Under the pieces are notes generated by a model. The model had not been told where the DNA came from. It searched no databases and saw nothing but the letters and a program-made list of their open reading frames with translations. The position numbers were made by a program, and so were the translations under genes. Source: Lophius americanus (Eukaryota; Chordata; Actinopteri; Lophiiformes; Lophiidae). Taken from it: a DNA stretch of 64,000 nucleotides. Positions 13,385 to 24,447 of this stretch are shown piece after piece. The stretch's first letter is position 1, and each line of letters starts with the position of its first letter. The stretch covers positions 11,696,001 to 11,760,000 of the forward strand of contig JBBDHG010000019.1 of assembly GCA_037951165.1 (NCBI GenBank). The letters run 5' to 3'.

Positions 13385-14545
13385 ATCACGCCCGCCCCCT
13401 CCTATATGCAGACTAAGCGCTTGCTTAGGGCATCATGGTCCGCAGGCACACAACATGCACCCGATACATCGAGTAACTTTTCTGCTCTGATAAAGAGAGA
13501 GAGAGTACGTGCCGGGCAGAGAGAGCACACGAGACAAAGCCCCAGCTGGACAGAGATGCAGAGCTTCACCTGCAATGTTAAAATAAAAGTCTAAAAGTCA
13601 AATTATGTATTATTCACTTCAGGTTCATCACGGCTCTAGATGGAGAGAGAGGAGGAGAACTGTGCCTCGACTAGAACAGGACATTCATTTCCTTGAACCG
13701 CTCACACTGGGCATTTAATGAGCTGATTTTCTAGAGACAGTCTGTATTGTCATTATTTGCTGCCTGTTAACACGTTTACTTCACTCCGCATTCATGTCTG
13801 TTGAACAGTCACAGCAAACTGACAAGCTGGTGGTTGGAATTCATGGTCAATTTACATTTATATTTGCCTTTAATTGGATTACTTTAAAATTTTTATATCA
13901 GTTGATGGGTTTAATTCATATAAGCCAAAAGTTATAGAATGCAATACATTTTCAGAGAAGTATACTCAAACAATAAAAAAATAATAATGGAATAATAATC
14001 ATATCACTATTCCACTGTTATATGATTGGATGATAATGATGTTGATCTATTAAATCTATTATTGTTAGAATAATGACACTGTTGTTGTATATTCCAAAAA
14101 TATGAATAATAGCTATATATTACAAGTGAAGGAAACAATAAAAGCTAGATGATAAACATATATTTATACTTATATTCTGTTATTTAATCGTTGTTTTGTG
14201 ACTACAATATATTCATTTGAGGTTGAAGCAACTTACAATGATTCAAGTAAGCTTCTTATGTTGAAGGACTGGTTGCTATTATTTTTATTACCATGCTATT
14301 TATCTAATCTAATTATCTAATTTAATCTATTTATCTTTATTTCAGGTTGAATTTCTTTGTTGTTTTTAGTAAAACATGAATGTATTTTATTACTTAGAGG
14401 TATTTATTTCAGATTTATTCGTTTTATTTAGTAATATGTTTATGTTAGACATATATATTTATGTATAGCCAGAGCAGGGGGGCACAATACCCACATTCTG
14501 CTTAGGGCACCAACTTGACTAGCGGCGTTGTATAGTATATTGTAC
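13385..14545. mobile_element. Possible decayed interspersed element bounded by TGCTTAGGGCA repeats
   Basis: CGCCCGCCCCCTCC...CTTGCTTAGGGCATCA occurs near 13390-13432, and GGGGGGCACAATACC...TCTGCTTAGGGCACCA near 14477-14511. Both resemble a GGGCCCCCTGC/TTGCTTAGGGCCCC motif I recall from fish interspersed repeats. The repeat is direct, not inverted. The AT-rich interior has no recognisable coding. Boundaries are approximate. Confidence 0.4.
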
Positions 14546-17500
14546 ATGTGTATCTGCATTATGGGCAACAGCTGACGCACAACTTCTGACTTTTTTTGTA
14601 TTCCTGCTCAAACATTGCTAAAAAATAAGTAGACTTCTGGACTGAGAGAGGTTGGTGTCATTATATGAAAGAATTTGTGAACTATGTAAAAAAAAAGACT
14701 ATTACAAAAAACTTTTTGATTTGATAAAAGCTGTGTAAACAGTACATAGGCCTGTATTTTAAAAATGCAGTCAGACGGCTTTTGGCGTGAGTCCTTGAAT
14801 TTCACAGGAGCAATGGAAACTAAGTAGAATTGGTTTGGCTGGAAAAAGATGCAGTCTATTTTCCTAAAAAATACATCATAGTTCTTCTTTACTGTCACAA
14901 TGGGAGACAGATCTGTTATGCACCTGTGAATAAATTGTTATTCATTTTCTCCAAAGGCCGTGTGTTGCATTTACACTTTCATAGGGTTTTAAACACTTTG
15001 CAGCTGTGAAACTCCATCCCTTAATTATCTCCGTAAATATGCGTCATCTTTTCCCCTCTGGTTTTGAATGCCACCACTGGTTAAATAGATCCTTTCTGCC
15101 AGATATTTTTGTTCCAATCTCTCAGCACTCATCTCTTATTTCTCGCTTCCCTGCCATCTCTTCCATTAAATCTCGACCATTTCTCACTAAGGTGTTTTTT
15201 TTATGGTTGTAGAGCCCCGTATATCTCCCCATCTCTTTCTCATTGATGACCTTACCTCTCTACATCTATCTCCCCCTGTTTTGGTTGGTGCTCTCTTCCT
15301 CTCTTCTCGTCAGCCTCAGATTACCCTCCTGCTTTTCCTTCTCCCTCTCCCTTTCTCTGGCAGCTGGCAGCAGGGCTTGTCACTCTTGCAGCTCTGCGTA
15401 GCCACCACACAGGAGGCATATATCAACCAGGCTCCCTGTTCTATCCATCAACAGGGCTGCAAAGTAAACCATTTTCTGTGCTTCCCTTCATATCAGCTGT
15501 TTCCGAAGGCCATTCTCCCACAAAAAACAGTGAATGAACGTATGTAAGAATGAAGAAACTTACTTAGATTCCAAATATATACTTATATATACTTATTATA
15601 AATGTGATTTAAGTCTATCTTATTTTTAAAGTCTAGTAATCTTGGGAATAACATCCACATGCAGTACAGGAATTTCAATTGCTTAAAGTATTTTAATGAA
15701 TTTTGGAGAAAATGAATCTCTCCAAGCCAAATCCCAGAGTGCCAAAAATCGAATTTAGGAGTCTTCAAGATATATAGCTCAGAGCTTGGCAATTCATTGA
15801 AGAGTGACTTTGGTTACTCAGAATAACTTATGAAGAAGGAAAATAAGGTTTTGTGCTTAATTGGCTATCTTTTTATGTAATTGATTTTGAAAAGGCTCCC
15901 TAATACAACCCTTACCCTTAGATAATCTAACTTTATGTCCCTCTGAGTGGCTTGCATGCCTTAAGTGATGTTCACCCGTCATGAAGGGAGCAAAAGGAAG
16001 CTGAGTGCCAGGACCAAGGCTGCTCAGGAGCTGACAGGAGATGTTGTATCCTCTCATAGCCAAACTTAACAAAAATTGAGATGGCAAGTGTCTGCACAAA
16101 AGAAAACAAGAGACCTGAATTTCAGGGGCATGAGCTTCAAACATTGTGAAAGTGTCAAGCTGAACCTCTTGTTCAAAGTTTGAAAAATGACTCTAGTGTG
16201 AGAGCAGACAGAAGTGACAACTGACAGAATGTTAGTGCGGGAGTACAGCATCACCAGAAAAAAAGATGTGATGGAGGATGACTTCTGCTAGTGACCTTCT
16301 GTCATTTAATGTTAGATGTGTGAATTAAGAAGTCAAACTTATCAGTGTGGTCTAGTTAAATGGGTTCTTTGTAGCTACCTCTCATAATGCAGGCTGAGAT
16401 GTTTTCTAGCCTCATTGCCCTCGGACCTTGCATAGGAATTAGAATGGGCAAATGTACATGATGTGTGTCATTCATACAGAGAAGTTGTGTTTTTTGTTTT
16501 TTGGGGGCTTTTTTGTCTCCTTACATCTGTTTTGCTTCTCAGCAGTAACTATAGTGGTCAGTTTGTCTTGTATTTGTTAGCACTCTTTTTTGTATTTGTT
16601 TTCATTTTACTTGTCTTTGATATTATTAAATCTAGAAATTATATTTCTAGGTTCAAGTAAGCGAATTGAAGTAATTATTAGAATTAATTATTAGGTCCTC
16701 TAAAAATTATTATGTGAACATTCACTGAATATTTTCCATAGAAGAAGTGAAACGACCATAGCTCAATAGATACACGGACAAATAAACCGTCAAGCTATTC
16801 AAGAGCTCCCCATGGTCTGATTTCCTCTCAGTGTCAGTTACCAAGGTATCACTGATGCTCTGATAAATTAGCAAATCCTCCCCAGTTAATATATCAACAT
16901 AATTAATTCACAGGAGCATCCGGGTGCAGCGATGAATGTGAATTTCTGCTTATTTCTTAGTCTCACACATGCCTCACGGTAATAGTATAAGGAAAGATAA
17001 ATTAGACAGTAAAAAGCAAATTAAAAATAACACATACAAGAGGAAAGACGGTCCAAAGTTTGCATGCGTGTGCGGATTTGTGTGTGTGTGTATACTTGAA
17101 CATGAAAGCCTTAACATGCTCTCGATTAATTTTGAAGATTTAACTCTAATTCTATTGTTAAAACTATTGATCACGATAAACCATATGAATCAGCGCTGAA
17201 GCTATCTAGAGTTGAACTCATGCCTATTTATAGTTTGACCTATTGAGGTCGGCGGTCATGTTGAGGGCATGAACTCTGCCCACAAGCCTTTGAATACTGC
17301 ATTAATTAATGCTCAACATAATAAACAACAATAGCTATACCATGTACATTTTATGGTTTAATTGTCTTGTTTCTTTGTAGTAGCATCAACTCTCAATCAG
17401 GGCATGGTTTCAGGTTATCCGCATGGTGATTAGTATTTTACAATGTTATCAGCTTAAAACAGGTCCCTTTCTTCATTCACGATGGAGCTCCCTAAACCAT

Positions 17501-17685
17501 AGCTAATCTTTCAAGAAAGGGACGAGGATGCAAAAAGTGAAATAGTGAATTGTGTCTTTGCCCCTGTGATTTTGTATCTACTCCAAATTTTAAATGGCTT
17601 TTCCTTTGATGGTGCTACCCCACTCTAAGCTTCCTAAAAGTCAGGCTGTAGGTTTTCCATATTTCTAGCGAACAGACAAACAAAC

Positions 17686-17719
17686 CAAAACCAAAGCCAG
17701 TACATTGGCTTTGGTTTTG
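17686..17719. repeat. Perfect inverted repeat, 14-bp arms
   Basis: CAAAACCAAAGCCA (17686-17699) and its reverse complement (17706-17719) are separated by GTACAT. It is a small hairpin with no further context. Confidence 0.85.
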
Positions 17720-18363
17720 TAAACAATGCCACACAGTCACACAGCTGTCTACTAGAAGATCGATCTATCTCTATATGATATACACGATGTATACGAGATA
17801 CAAATGCGTTGGTTTGGTCGGTATGGTGGACCTGCATTTACATTCCAAAATAGAATCAGAGGTAGAAAAATAAATTAACAAATAATAATAATAATTCCAG
17901 AAATGTGAAATTATTAAAACTATTGGAATTATGGTGAAAACATAAATGTAAACATTTGAACCACAGGCTCACAACAATTACTTTGTTAAAATACCAGATA
18001 AATCGCATCCCGATGTGATCTCTGCCATCTGCGTGGGCTCTGTCAGAACATCGGCTAAAGTCTAAAGTGCTAACAGGCAGTTGAAACTTGTTTCATCCAT
18101 TTTAGCAGAGAATAGGTGATTGGTGTGGGTTAATGGTTGGCTGCAAATTAAAAATATCCTATTAATCATTTTGATTGTTCAATTTTTTTTCATTCACTTC
18201 TGTTAAATTAAAGTAATATTGACCAGGGTGAGGATTAAATTTCTTCCCACTCATGGGGCAACATTTTCACTTAGTAAGTGCTCGTTTTCTGACTGGTTCT
18301 TTCAATGTCTTTCTACTTGTGTTGTTGGTCCACCTCGTGACGATTTATGCCGATGCAGCTTAC

Positions 18364-18569
18364 CTGGTGGATGAACACCTGGGCACCTCGTGGGCTCATG
18401 AGCAACACAGCCCGCCGTAAAGTGTCTCTGTAACGGTTAAGCTCCTCGGTGTGCATTGTGTTGAAGAGGTCATTAAATACTCGACTGACGTTGCGATCCA
18501 CCCTCTGGAGGGAAACATCAAGACCCAGCCTTGATGCCTGGTCCATAAAGGTTTGCAAACCTCGGATAT
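18364..18569 (-). CDS. grid1: GRID1 internal coding exon (amino-terminal domain, second of two in window)
   Basis: This 206-bp exon continues the GRID1 amino-terminal domain. On the minus strand the acceptor is CCCTCAG immediately before ATATCCGAGG, and the donor is CAG/GTAAGC, a textbook site. The frame is 2 bases + 68 codons, ending in phase 0. The residues begin (D)[19 protein letters not shown] and include [13 protein letters not shown] and [25 protein letters not shown] is the GRID1 version; GRID2 has a clearly different sequence here. An N-glycosylation sequon, NVS, falls in VDRNVSRVF, where human GRID1 has NIS. Its 5' third is partly repeated 354 bp upstream in transcript orientation (see the pseudoexon at 18856-18970). 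I did not find the following exon, expected to start with a sequence like AVETNL, between 1 and 18363. Confidence 0.97.
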
Positions 18570-18845
18570 CTGAGGGAGAGGAAGGAACGACAGAGAATTG
18601 GTTACGGAGAGGACGGAAACAGAACACAGAACCAAAATTCGTCCCCTTTCGCCGGCTTATGTCCTATTACCCTGGGACCAGATTTACCTGGGGACTTGAT
18701 GTAATATGTAATATTTACAAAGTGCGAATAATCCTGTAATATGTCAAGAATATACAAAGAATATATACAGAGTATGTAGTATAGTATATACCTGCATATT
18801 TAGTATATAATGAAATGAATTAAATGTTTTATCGCAGCTGGCATC
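18502..18845. repeat. Tandem duplication unit A (exon part + acceptor + intron)
   Basis: This is the resident copy of a duplicated segment. It runs from inside the second exon through its acceptor and about 240 bp of intron to the motif TTATCGCAGCTGGC. Landmarks shared with unit B are CGTCCCCTTTCG, GCTTATGTCCTA, ACCTGGGGACTTGA, AATATGTCAAGAATATA and TTATCGCAGCTGGC, in the same order and orientation. Confidence 0.88.
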
Positions 18846-18855
18846 TGGCTATTTT

Positions 18856-18970
18856 CCTCTGCAGGGAAAAATCAAGACCCAGCCGTGATGCCTTTTCCAT
18901 AAAGGCATGCAAAACCCAAATATCTGAGGGAGAAGGAGGAACAACAGAGAATTTATGACGGTAAGAATGG
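18856..18970 (-). pseudogene. Partial duplicate of the GRID1 second exon with its splice acceptor
   Basis: This 115-bp block repeats the 5' part of the exon at 18364-18569 and its upstream flank, at a constant offset of 354 bp and roughly 85% identity by eye. The acceptor survives (CCCTCAG, with AG at 18925-18924). The copy then reads, in the same frame as the true exon, DIWVLHAFMEKASRLGLDF-SLQR against [23 protein letters not shown]. Homology ends after the SLQR codons. The frame runs a few codons further and meets TAA. The remaining two thirds of the exon, including the RYRDTLRRA region and the donor, are absent. Splicing to this acceptor would therefore give a truncated product or need a new donor. 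I see a decayed pseudoexon, though the acceptor may still be active. Confidence 0.88.
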
Positions 18971-19904
18971 AATGACTGAATATAAAGAGCTTCAAGGCAG
19001 TTTCAGTCTTTGCTCATGATCAAAACCGTGACAATATACAACAAGCGCTCAAGTCACTCGTATTTCCTGGGATTAACAGGATATGAAACTAAATGCAGGA
19101 GTTGTTGTCGCCAGAGAAATGTGTGTGTGTGTGTTTTCACTATATAAGAAACAAATTAACAGTACCCTGTGCTGTACATATATATCCACCCTGCAAGAGA
19201 GAGTTCACTATAAACACACCAATCCCGTCACTTACAAGAGGAACAGGAGCCAGACTAGGGCTTAATTTGTGGCGGATCCTACCAAAACAGCTTCCGAGAT
19301 CTCCAAGACTGGGGTCGGCACCTTTGTGATTAGATCTGGCTCCTCCTTGGACACTATCAAAGTCTTTGACCAGTTATTATCTGTTCTGTCATTCTTTTAT
19401 TGTCTGTTGAAGTTACTCATGAATCACTGTGCTTATTTGGAAAGAAGGAGCGCTCTCACACCACATCGTATGAGGATTCTTTTTCCAAGTCGGCATGAAG
19501 ATGGACCTCTTTTTTCCACAAGACTGTTGGTTTAATGGATAAACAGCTTAGCAGCCGGGCATTTGTTCTCTGACTTGATGATATTAGTATGCCTCAATTA
19601 ATGGTGACTCTGCCCATAGCACTGAAACAAAGCAAAGAAAATCAATAGAAATACAGACTTATAGAGCATACCACCTAATTCTATGAGCTGCTTGTTCGGC
19701 ATGGTTAGTAGAAGTTTGCTTACTGCTATTTCTACTTATTGAGCAAATGTAACCCACGATTAACAGTGACATGAATGGGATAGAGATAAAAACTATTGAT
19801 TTTCAGCAATTGTTGTGTATGCTTTCTTATGGTTAATGATGTATACCCCTGATAATCATACAGTACATAATTACAGTAAAACATTGCGGAATGAGTTACT
19901 GTAT

Positions 19905-20055
19905 GTGAGAACCAACCGAGTGGAGCGGATTGCAACCCCAGTGAGGTCGCAGGAGCAAATTGGGGTTCAGGATCTGCAGGGGCAACCTGGTGAGCAAACC
20001 AGCGGCCTTCAGATTGAGGAACAAGCACTCTAACTATTGAGCTAAAGTCGCCCCA
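19905..20055 (-). mobile_element. tRNA-derived SINE-like fragment, minus strand
   Basis: Read on the minus strand it starts GGCGACTTTAGCTCAATAG, a box-A-like start, then GTTAGAGTGCTTGTTCC, CCGCTGGTTTG and CTGAACCCCAATTTGCTCC. This resembles the widespread fish SINE that begins GGCGACTGTGGCTCAG. It abuts the other SINE-like fragment at 20075, so one may have inserted beside the other. It is diverged and almost certainly inactive. Confidence 0.62.
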
Positions 20056-20074
20056 ATTGTGCCTTTTAATTCAC

Positions 20075-20265
20075 TAGTTAATCAGAGGGCCAACAAGCAT
20101 TCACCCACTCACATTCAAAGCTGGAGGTAATTTAGAGTCACCATGTTTTAGGACTATGAATAGAAGCTTTGGTACCCTAAAACACATCGGGAACATGCCA
20201 ACTCAATACAGAAAGGCCCAGGATGGATTTGGACATGGAACCAGGAATAAAAAATGCTTCTACCC
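20075..20265 (-). mobile_element. SINE-like repeat fragment (same family as the 34.2-kb copy), minus strand
   Basis: The plus strand reads CACTCACATTCAAA..., AATTTAGAGTCACCATG, GGAACATGCCAACTC and ACAGAAAGGCCCAGGATGG. This is the reverse complement of the body of the GGCACGGTGG family. It lies inside the DNA inserted into duplication unit B. Confidence 0.7.
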
Positions 20266-21349
20266 TACACTGAGGCGCACCCTACCTCAGTGTAGGGTGG
20301 GCTGAACTCTTCTTTTGGCATCTTTTGCTAATGTGGCAAGAAAAAGCGGACTTTGATAAAAGGCCTGTATTATGGAATTTTGTTAAATATATTTTGGTTT
20401 TGTCTGCATTTTATTATTATTTTTCCAGTATTATAATACATTCTTTAAAAAGGTTTTTTGTTCATCCAAATGTAGCTCCTAACCAAACCTACTTCTATTG
20501 TTAATAAATGTAATAATGAATTGATAATCATTAAGGTCATAGCTTATCCAACGAGCAGCTGGTTCAAAAGGCAACATGGCTCACCATATTAATGGCATCT
20601 TAAGCGCACTAATAACACTCAAACATAAGTGTATAATATCATGCTGCGAGCATATGAAATCATTTCGTAAGGTCATAAGTCCCGCATTTCTTTCATGCTT
20701 GAGGCAAAAACTTGAAAATGTAACTATTTAGAGAAACAGGACACATTTCCATATGAAAAAAACTGTAAATGGTTTCATGGAATATGGAATCATTTTCTGC
20801 CCAACAGCATTGCAATTAATATTTTTCAACATAAATACACACGGAATGAACAACAAGCCAAACATGAAATTAAATCATACATCATTTTGAAGCATCAGCA
20901 AATTCTTGCTGCAGGATTTTTTCCGTCTCGATCATACAGTTGCACACACAAAGACATACCTTAGGTTGTTATATAGCTTTCCTAATGCACTTTTCTTAAA
21001 TTTTTATAAGATATAAAAATTTCATAAATTTTTGTCGAACAAACCAAACTTTCTTAACTAGGTCACGCAATCGTAACAACCTGTCATCTGTGACGGTAAT
21101 GAACCAATAAACTCTAAGAAGGAGAAGGGAGAAAAATGCTCTTCTATTGGACAGAACAGAGAATCAAAATCCGTCCCCTTTCGTTTGCTTATGTCCTACT
21201 TCTCCGGCACCAGATTAACCTGGGGACTTGAGGTAATTTGAAATTATTACAGATGGCATCAGTGATAATAATCCAGTACAACTGTGCCATTCCTTTAATA
21301 TGTCAAGAATATATACAGATTATATATAGATTATATAGTAAAGTAAATA

Positions 21350-21351
<2 letters not shown>

Positions 21352-21430
<79 letters not shown>

Positions 21431-21440
21431 CTATATATAG
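21352..21440. repeat. TA microsatellite with two GC interruptions
   Basis: A (TA)n run of about 89 bp is broken twice by AGCTATAT. It sits inside duplication unit B where unit A has only a short TA-rich run, so it expanded after the duplication. Confidence 0.93.
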
Positions 21441-22756
21441 TGTATAATGAAAAAGTGTTAGAGAAATATCAATGGTCAATGTTTCCTGCAATTCATATTA
21501 ATTATCGCAGCTGGCTGCATACTTCATCAAGACACGAGTCGGGTTATTCTAGGAATTCTTATGGAAGTAGTTGGTGTGAAGCCAAATCCAAGGCACTATG
21601 CACACCGCGTTGAGGCAGGTACAAGAGACACTGGAGTGTTGGGTAACCGGGTTCACGCTGTGGGGTTCAAAGTTCCAGTAGGTAGTTCACGTCCGGTCAA
21701 GGACGTCCACGCTGATCTCAACTGGCCTACCTGCCTGTATGTCCAGCCCTCAGAAACCCAGCCCTGCCTGCCAAAACCCCTTTGCGTCTGTCCCAGATGC
21801 ACCTCTAGGCTCTTGACTTTATCTCTGTTGGGAAAATTAAATAAATTCAATTGAAATACAGACTCTACTTATCCCCTGCAAATGCACCGTATGAAACTAA
21901 GATGTGGAGGTGTAATTTCTAAATGAAATATTAGATCCTCATGTAATATTAATCTGCACAATAAACGAACCACACCAGGGTTCACTTGGAAGTTAACCTA
22001 GTTCCCCATTTTCAAGCGGACTAGAGTTGAAATGATCTTTCACAACGCCCCAAGCACACCGGACTATCCAAGAAAATGAACCAAAGTTAGTTTAAAATGG
22101 ACTTAATTGTTCCGGTGTGAAAACGATCAAAGATTTTTCAATACTAAACAAGACAAGACAAAATTCAGATTTAAAAAGAACAGCAACAGAATGATGCACT
22201 AACAAAGTCAGCGTGTTGCTGAGCTTCTAGCTTGCTGTCACTACCTTTTATTCCCACTCGAGCCACTATACTGAAATAATCTAAAGGGCTAAGCATGTAA
22301 AATAATAGGCTTGCATGACCTCTTGCTTCATTTAATAGTTATATTATGTAATTTTGCTGTTTTGCTGTTAATTTTGCTGTTTTCACCCAACACCAACATT
22401 ACATATATGTTATATCTTATATCTTTTAAAAAAGAATAAAATCAACCACTGCAATGAACATTTTTAAAACCACGGAGAGCCAACGATGAGCTATCATGCA
22501 TGCGACAACTACACCAACAAATACATCAGACATAAAAGTCTGTGTTACAAATCGACAGTAAGCTTTAACATTGGCAACTATGTCAGCTGCCGTTAAGAGA
22601 ATTAGAGTAGAATTAAAGACTCGGTTTTAAGACATATTTACCTAAGATTCATGTTTTAAAACAAATCTCCCCTGGTGGTTTAACATATCAAATGTTACTA
22701 TTCTTATTTTGTATTCATATCTTGCTCGCTGACAAATGACAACTTATCACTCTGAT

Positions 22757-22834
22757 ACCAGTCTCTGACCTTTTTTTTTTTTGCATAACTGAATTATGCA
22801 AAAAAAAAAAGAGGAAAATAAAGGTAGAGAGACT
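22757..22834. repeat. Nested imperfect hairpin with T/A-tract arms
   Basis: Inner arms 22772-22788 and 22794-22810 (T-tract + GCATAA against TTATGC + A-tract) are perfect, with a 5-nt loop. Outer flanks CAGTCTCT (low side) and AGAGACTG (high side) are also complementary, giving a roughly 78-bp imperfect palindrome. It resembles a small foldback element. Confidence 0.8.
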
Positions 22835-24379
22835 GAGAAATACCTGGTGAAGTTACTATTAGCAATCCTTGCAGCTCTTTCTCTTTTTGAAACTTAAGAT
22901 GGACAGCCTCTTGAGCATATTGTGATCTAAATGCTCTGAGGTTTTTACAGGGCTGTCAAGATGTGCTGAAAAAGCATGAGAAATGGTAATACAACTGGCA
23001 TGCGTTTACTCGATAGTACGATTAGTCTGTTTAAGCAATCACTGTTAATTTTTCCACAACAGTGTCAGTTAATCATATGCAGCATGGATTTTTTTCATAT
23101 GTGAAATGTTTCAGGCGGTGAGTGTGTAATCCATTGCCAGAAGATCAATTACAACAACACAACGAGAAAGCAGAATTAGAAATCAGTGTTTCAGTTTCGA
23201 TTCGCTCTCGTTTTTCTGAACGCATACTCTACCACAATGTTGAAGGATAATATGACCATCTGAATAAAATAAACTCTTGTTCATGAAGTCTGTACTATAT
23301 ATTATACAAAGAGTTAACACATCAGTAAACAGTAGTCAAGCCAAACTGATGTTTTTTCTTATATTTTCTCTTCACACTCTCAAGTCACATCCGACTCATT
23401 CCATTCTGCTTTTTCCAATTTGCATTAAAGAAAATACACTGATTTTTCTTAAAGTGTAAAGAGTTTTAAATAGCTTACTTACTTTTCTCATACTGTAAGC
23501 TAGTGATTTAAGTAACCTCCTGGCGAAAAGCAAAGCTTAAATTTCTTCCTGTCGCTGTTTGGGATGCACACCATTTAACACCAGTTTCAAAATTTACAGT
23601 TTAAAATATGAGAATTTGTACGAAAGCATATTGTGTTCGCCTATGTTTTTCTGAATTAATGAGATCGATTAACATGATTTATTTTGGTTTTGGTCTGCCA
23701 CATAATACTTGTTTCTTTAAGTAAAGACAGCGTTTAATTTTCCATGTCTGTCATGTTGCACCACGATGTTTCTACATGAACCGGAACCAACCCAAACACT
23801 GGTTCTATAGATAGCATTAAGCTTTTCTACATTACTTGAAACCTGATTCCGTGTGTGATGGCCTCAGGGTTGGTTTTAGTTTGTCCCTCAATTTCTGTGT
23901 ATTCCCTTACGTTTCAGACAGTTTTAGGGCAGAGCTGAGAGCTCATCAGATTCAGCATACCTGAGCAGGCCTGTCTCTGGGAGCCATAAATCAGGTATAC
24001 AAGAGTTCTTCTTTCTCCCTTCTTGGCTTTATAACTCAGCCTGCTGCCATCTGTTCTGTGTGTTTTAAAGCATGGGTCCACTCCTCGACACTCATTCACC
24101 CGGACACACACTGACAACAAGCTGAATTGTCAAAAAATGCCCGCCTTTGTATTTTATTAATTCACTCAGTCTCAGGACCAGAGGCTATCAGTAATCCTTA
24201 AGATCCGAGGCCTCTACAGAAGGTGCAGACGTGCTTGCTCTGGGAATAACCTCATCCGTGCATTTATTACCGCCTAGAACAGCAGACCTTGCTGAACCGA
24301 TCTGAGTGTGGACCGCTGCCTGCCATTTCCTGCCATCAATGTTTTCTTGTAATTCTGTCACTGTATGGTTGTGTGTAAT

Positions 24380-24447
24380 GTGTGGTCCGACATGTAGAGC
24401 GCTGTGGAAAGGAATTTCCCCTTGGGGATAATAAAGTCTAAAAGTCA
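24380..24447 (+). mobile_element. Non-LTR element 3' end, plus strand
   Basis: The sequence reads GGTCCGACATGTAGAGCGCT, then GGAATTTCCCCTTGGGGATA and ATAAAGTCTAAAAGTC. The GGAATTTCCCC...GGGGAT...AATAAAGT signature is a hallmark of 3' ends of several teleost LINE and SINE families. No coding region can be seen upstream, so only the tail is called. Confidence 0.55.

Larger units (their letters stand above)
1..18363 (-). other. grid1: GRID1 intron following the second exon (partial)
   Basis: This is the intron downstream of the GTAAGC donor, running off the left window edge. I looked for the next exon on the minus strand (expected AVETNL...HWVFVNE-like) and did not find it. Contents: a 15-bp tandem repeat near 120, a decayed transposon-like stretch at 1.07-1.87 kb, a SINE-like fragment at 11.1 kb, a 1.1-kb element-like block at 13.4-14.5 kb, a purine-rich tract near 10.0 kb and a pyrimidine-rich tract near 15.3 kb. 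The 150-codon open frame at 11763-12212 (minus) matches no family I recognise. The rest is unremarkable AT-rich sequence. Confidence 0.88.
18856..21515. repeat. Tandem duplication unit B, split by about 2.2 kb of inserted DNA
   Basis: The exon-derived part lies at 18856-18970. The intron-derived part resumes near 21148 (ACAGAACAGAG...) and ends with TTATCGCAGCTGGC at 21502-21515, matching unit A in order. The DNA between about 18972 and 21148 has no counterpart in unit A, so it is probably inserted, or deleted from A. It contains two SINE-like elements. The TA microsatellite at 21352-21440 has expanded inside the intron-derived part, where unit A has only a short TA-rich run. Confidence 0.82.

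Noticed and set aside
1..18363. Next GRID1 exon (AVETNL...HWVFVNE-like) in the left intron
   Set aside because: I scanned for the reverse complement of its conserved codons and found no match with splice sites. The weak resemblance near 6411 broke down on translation.
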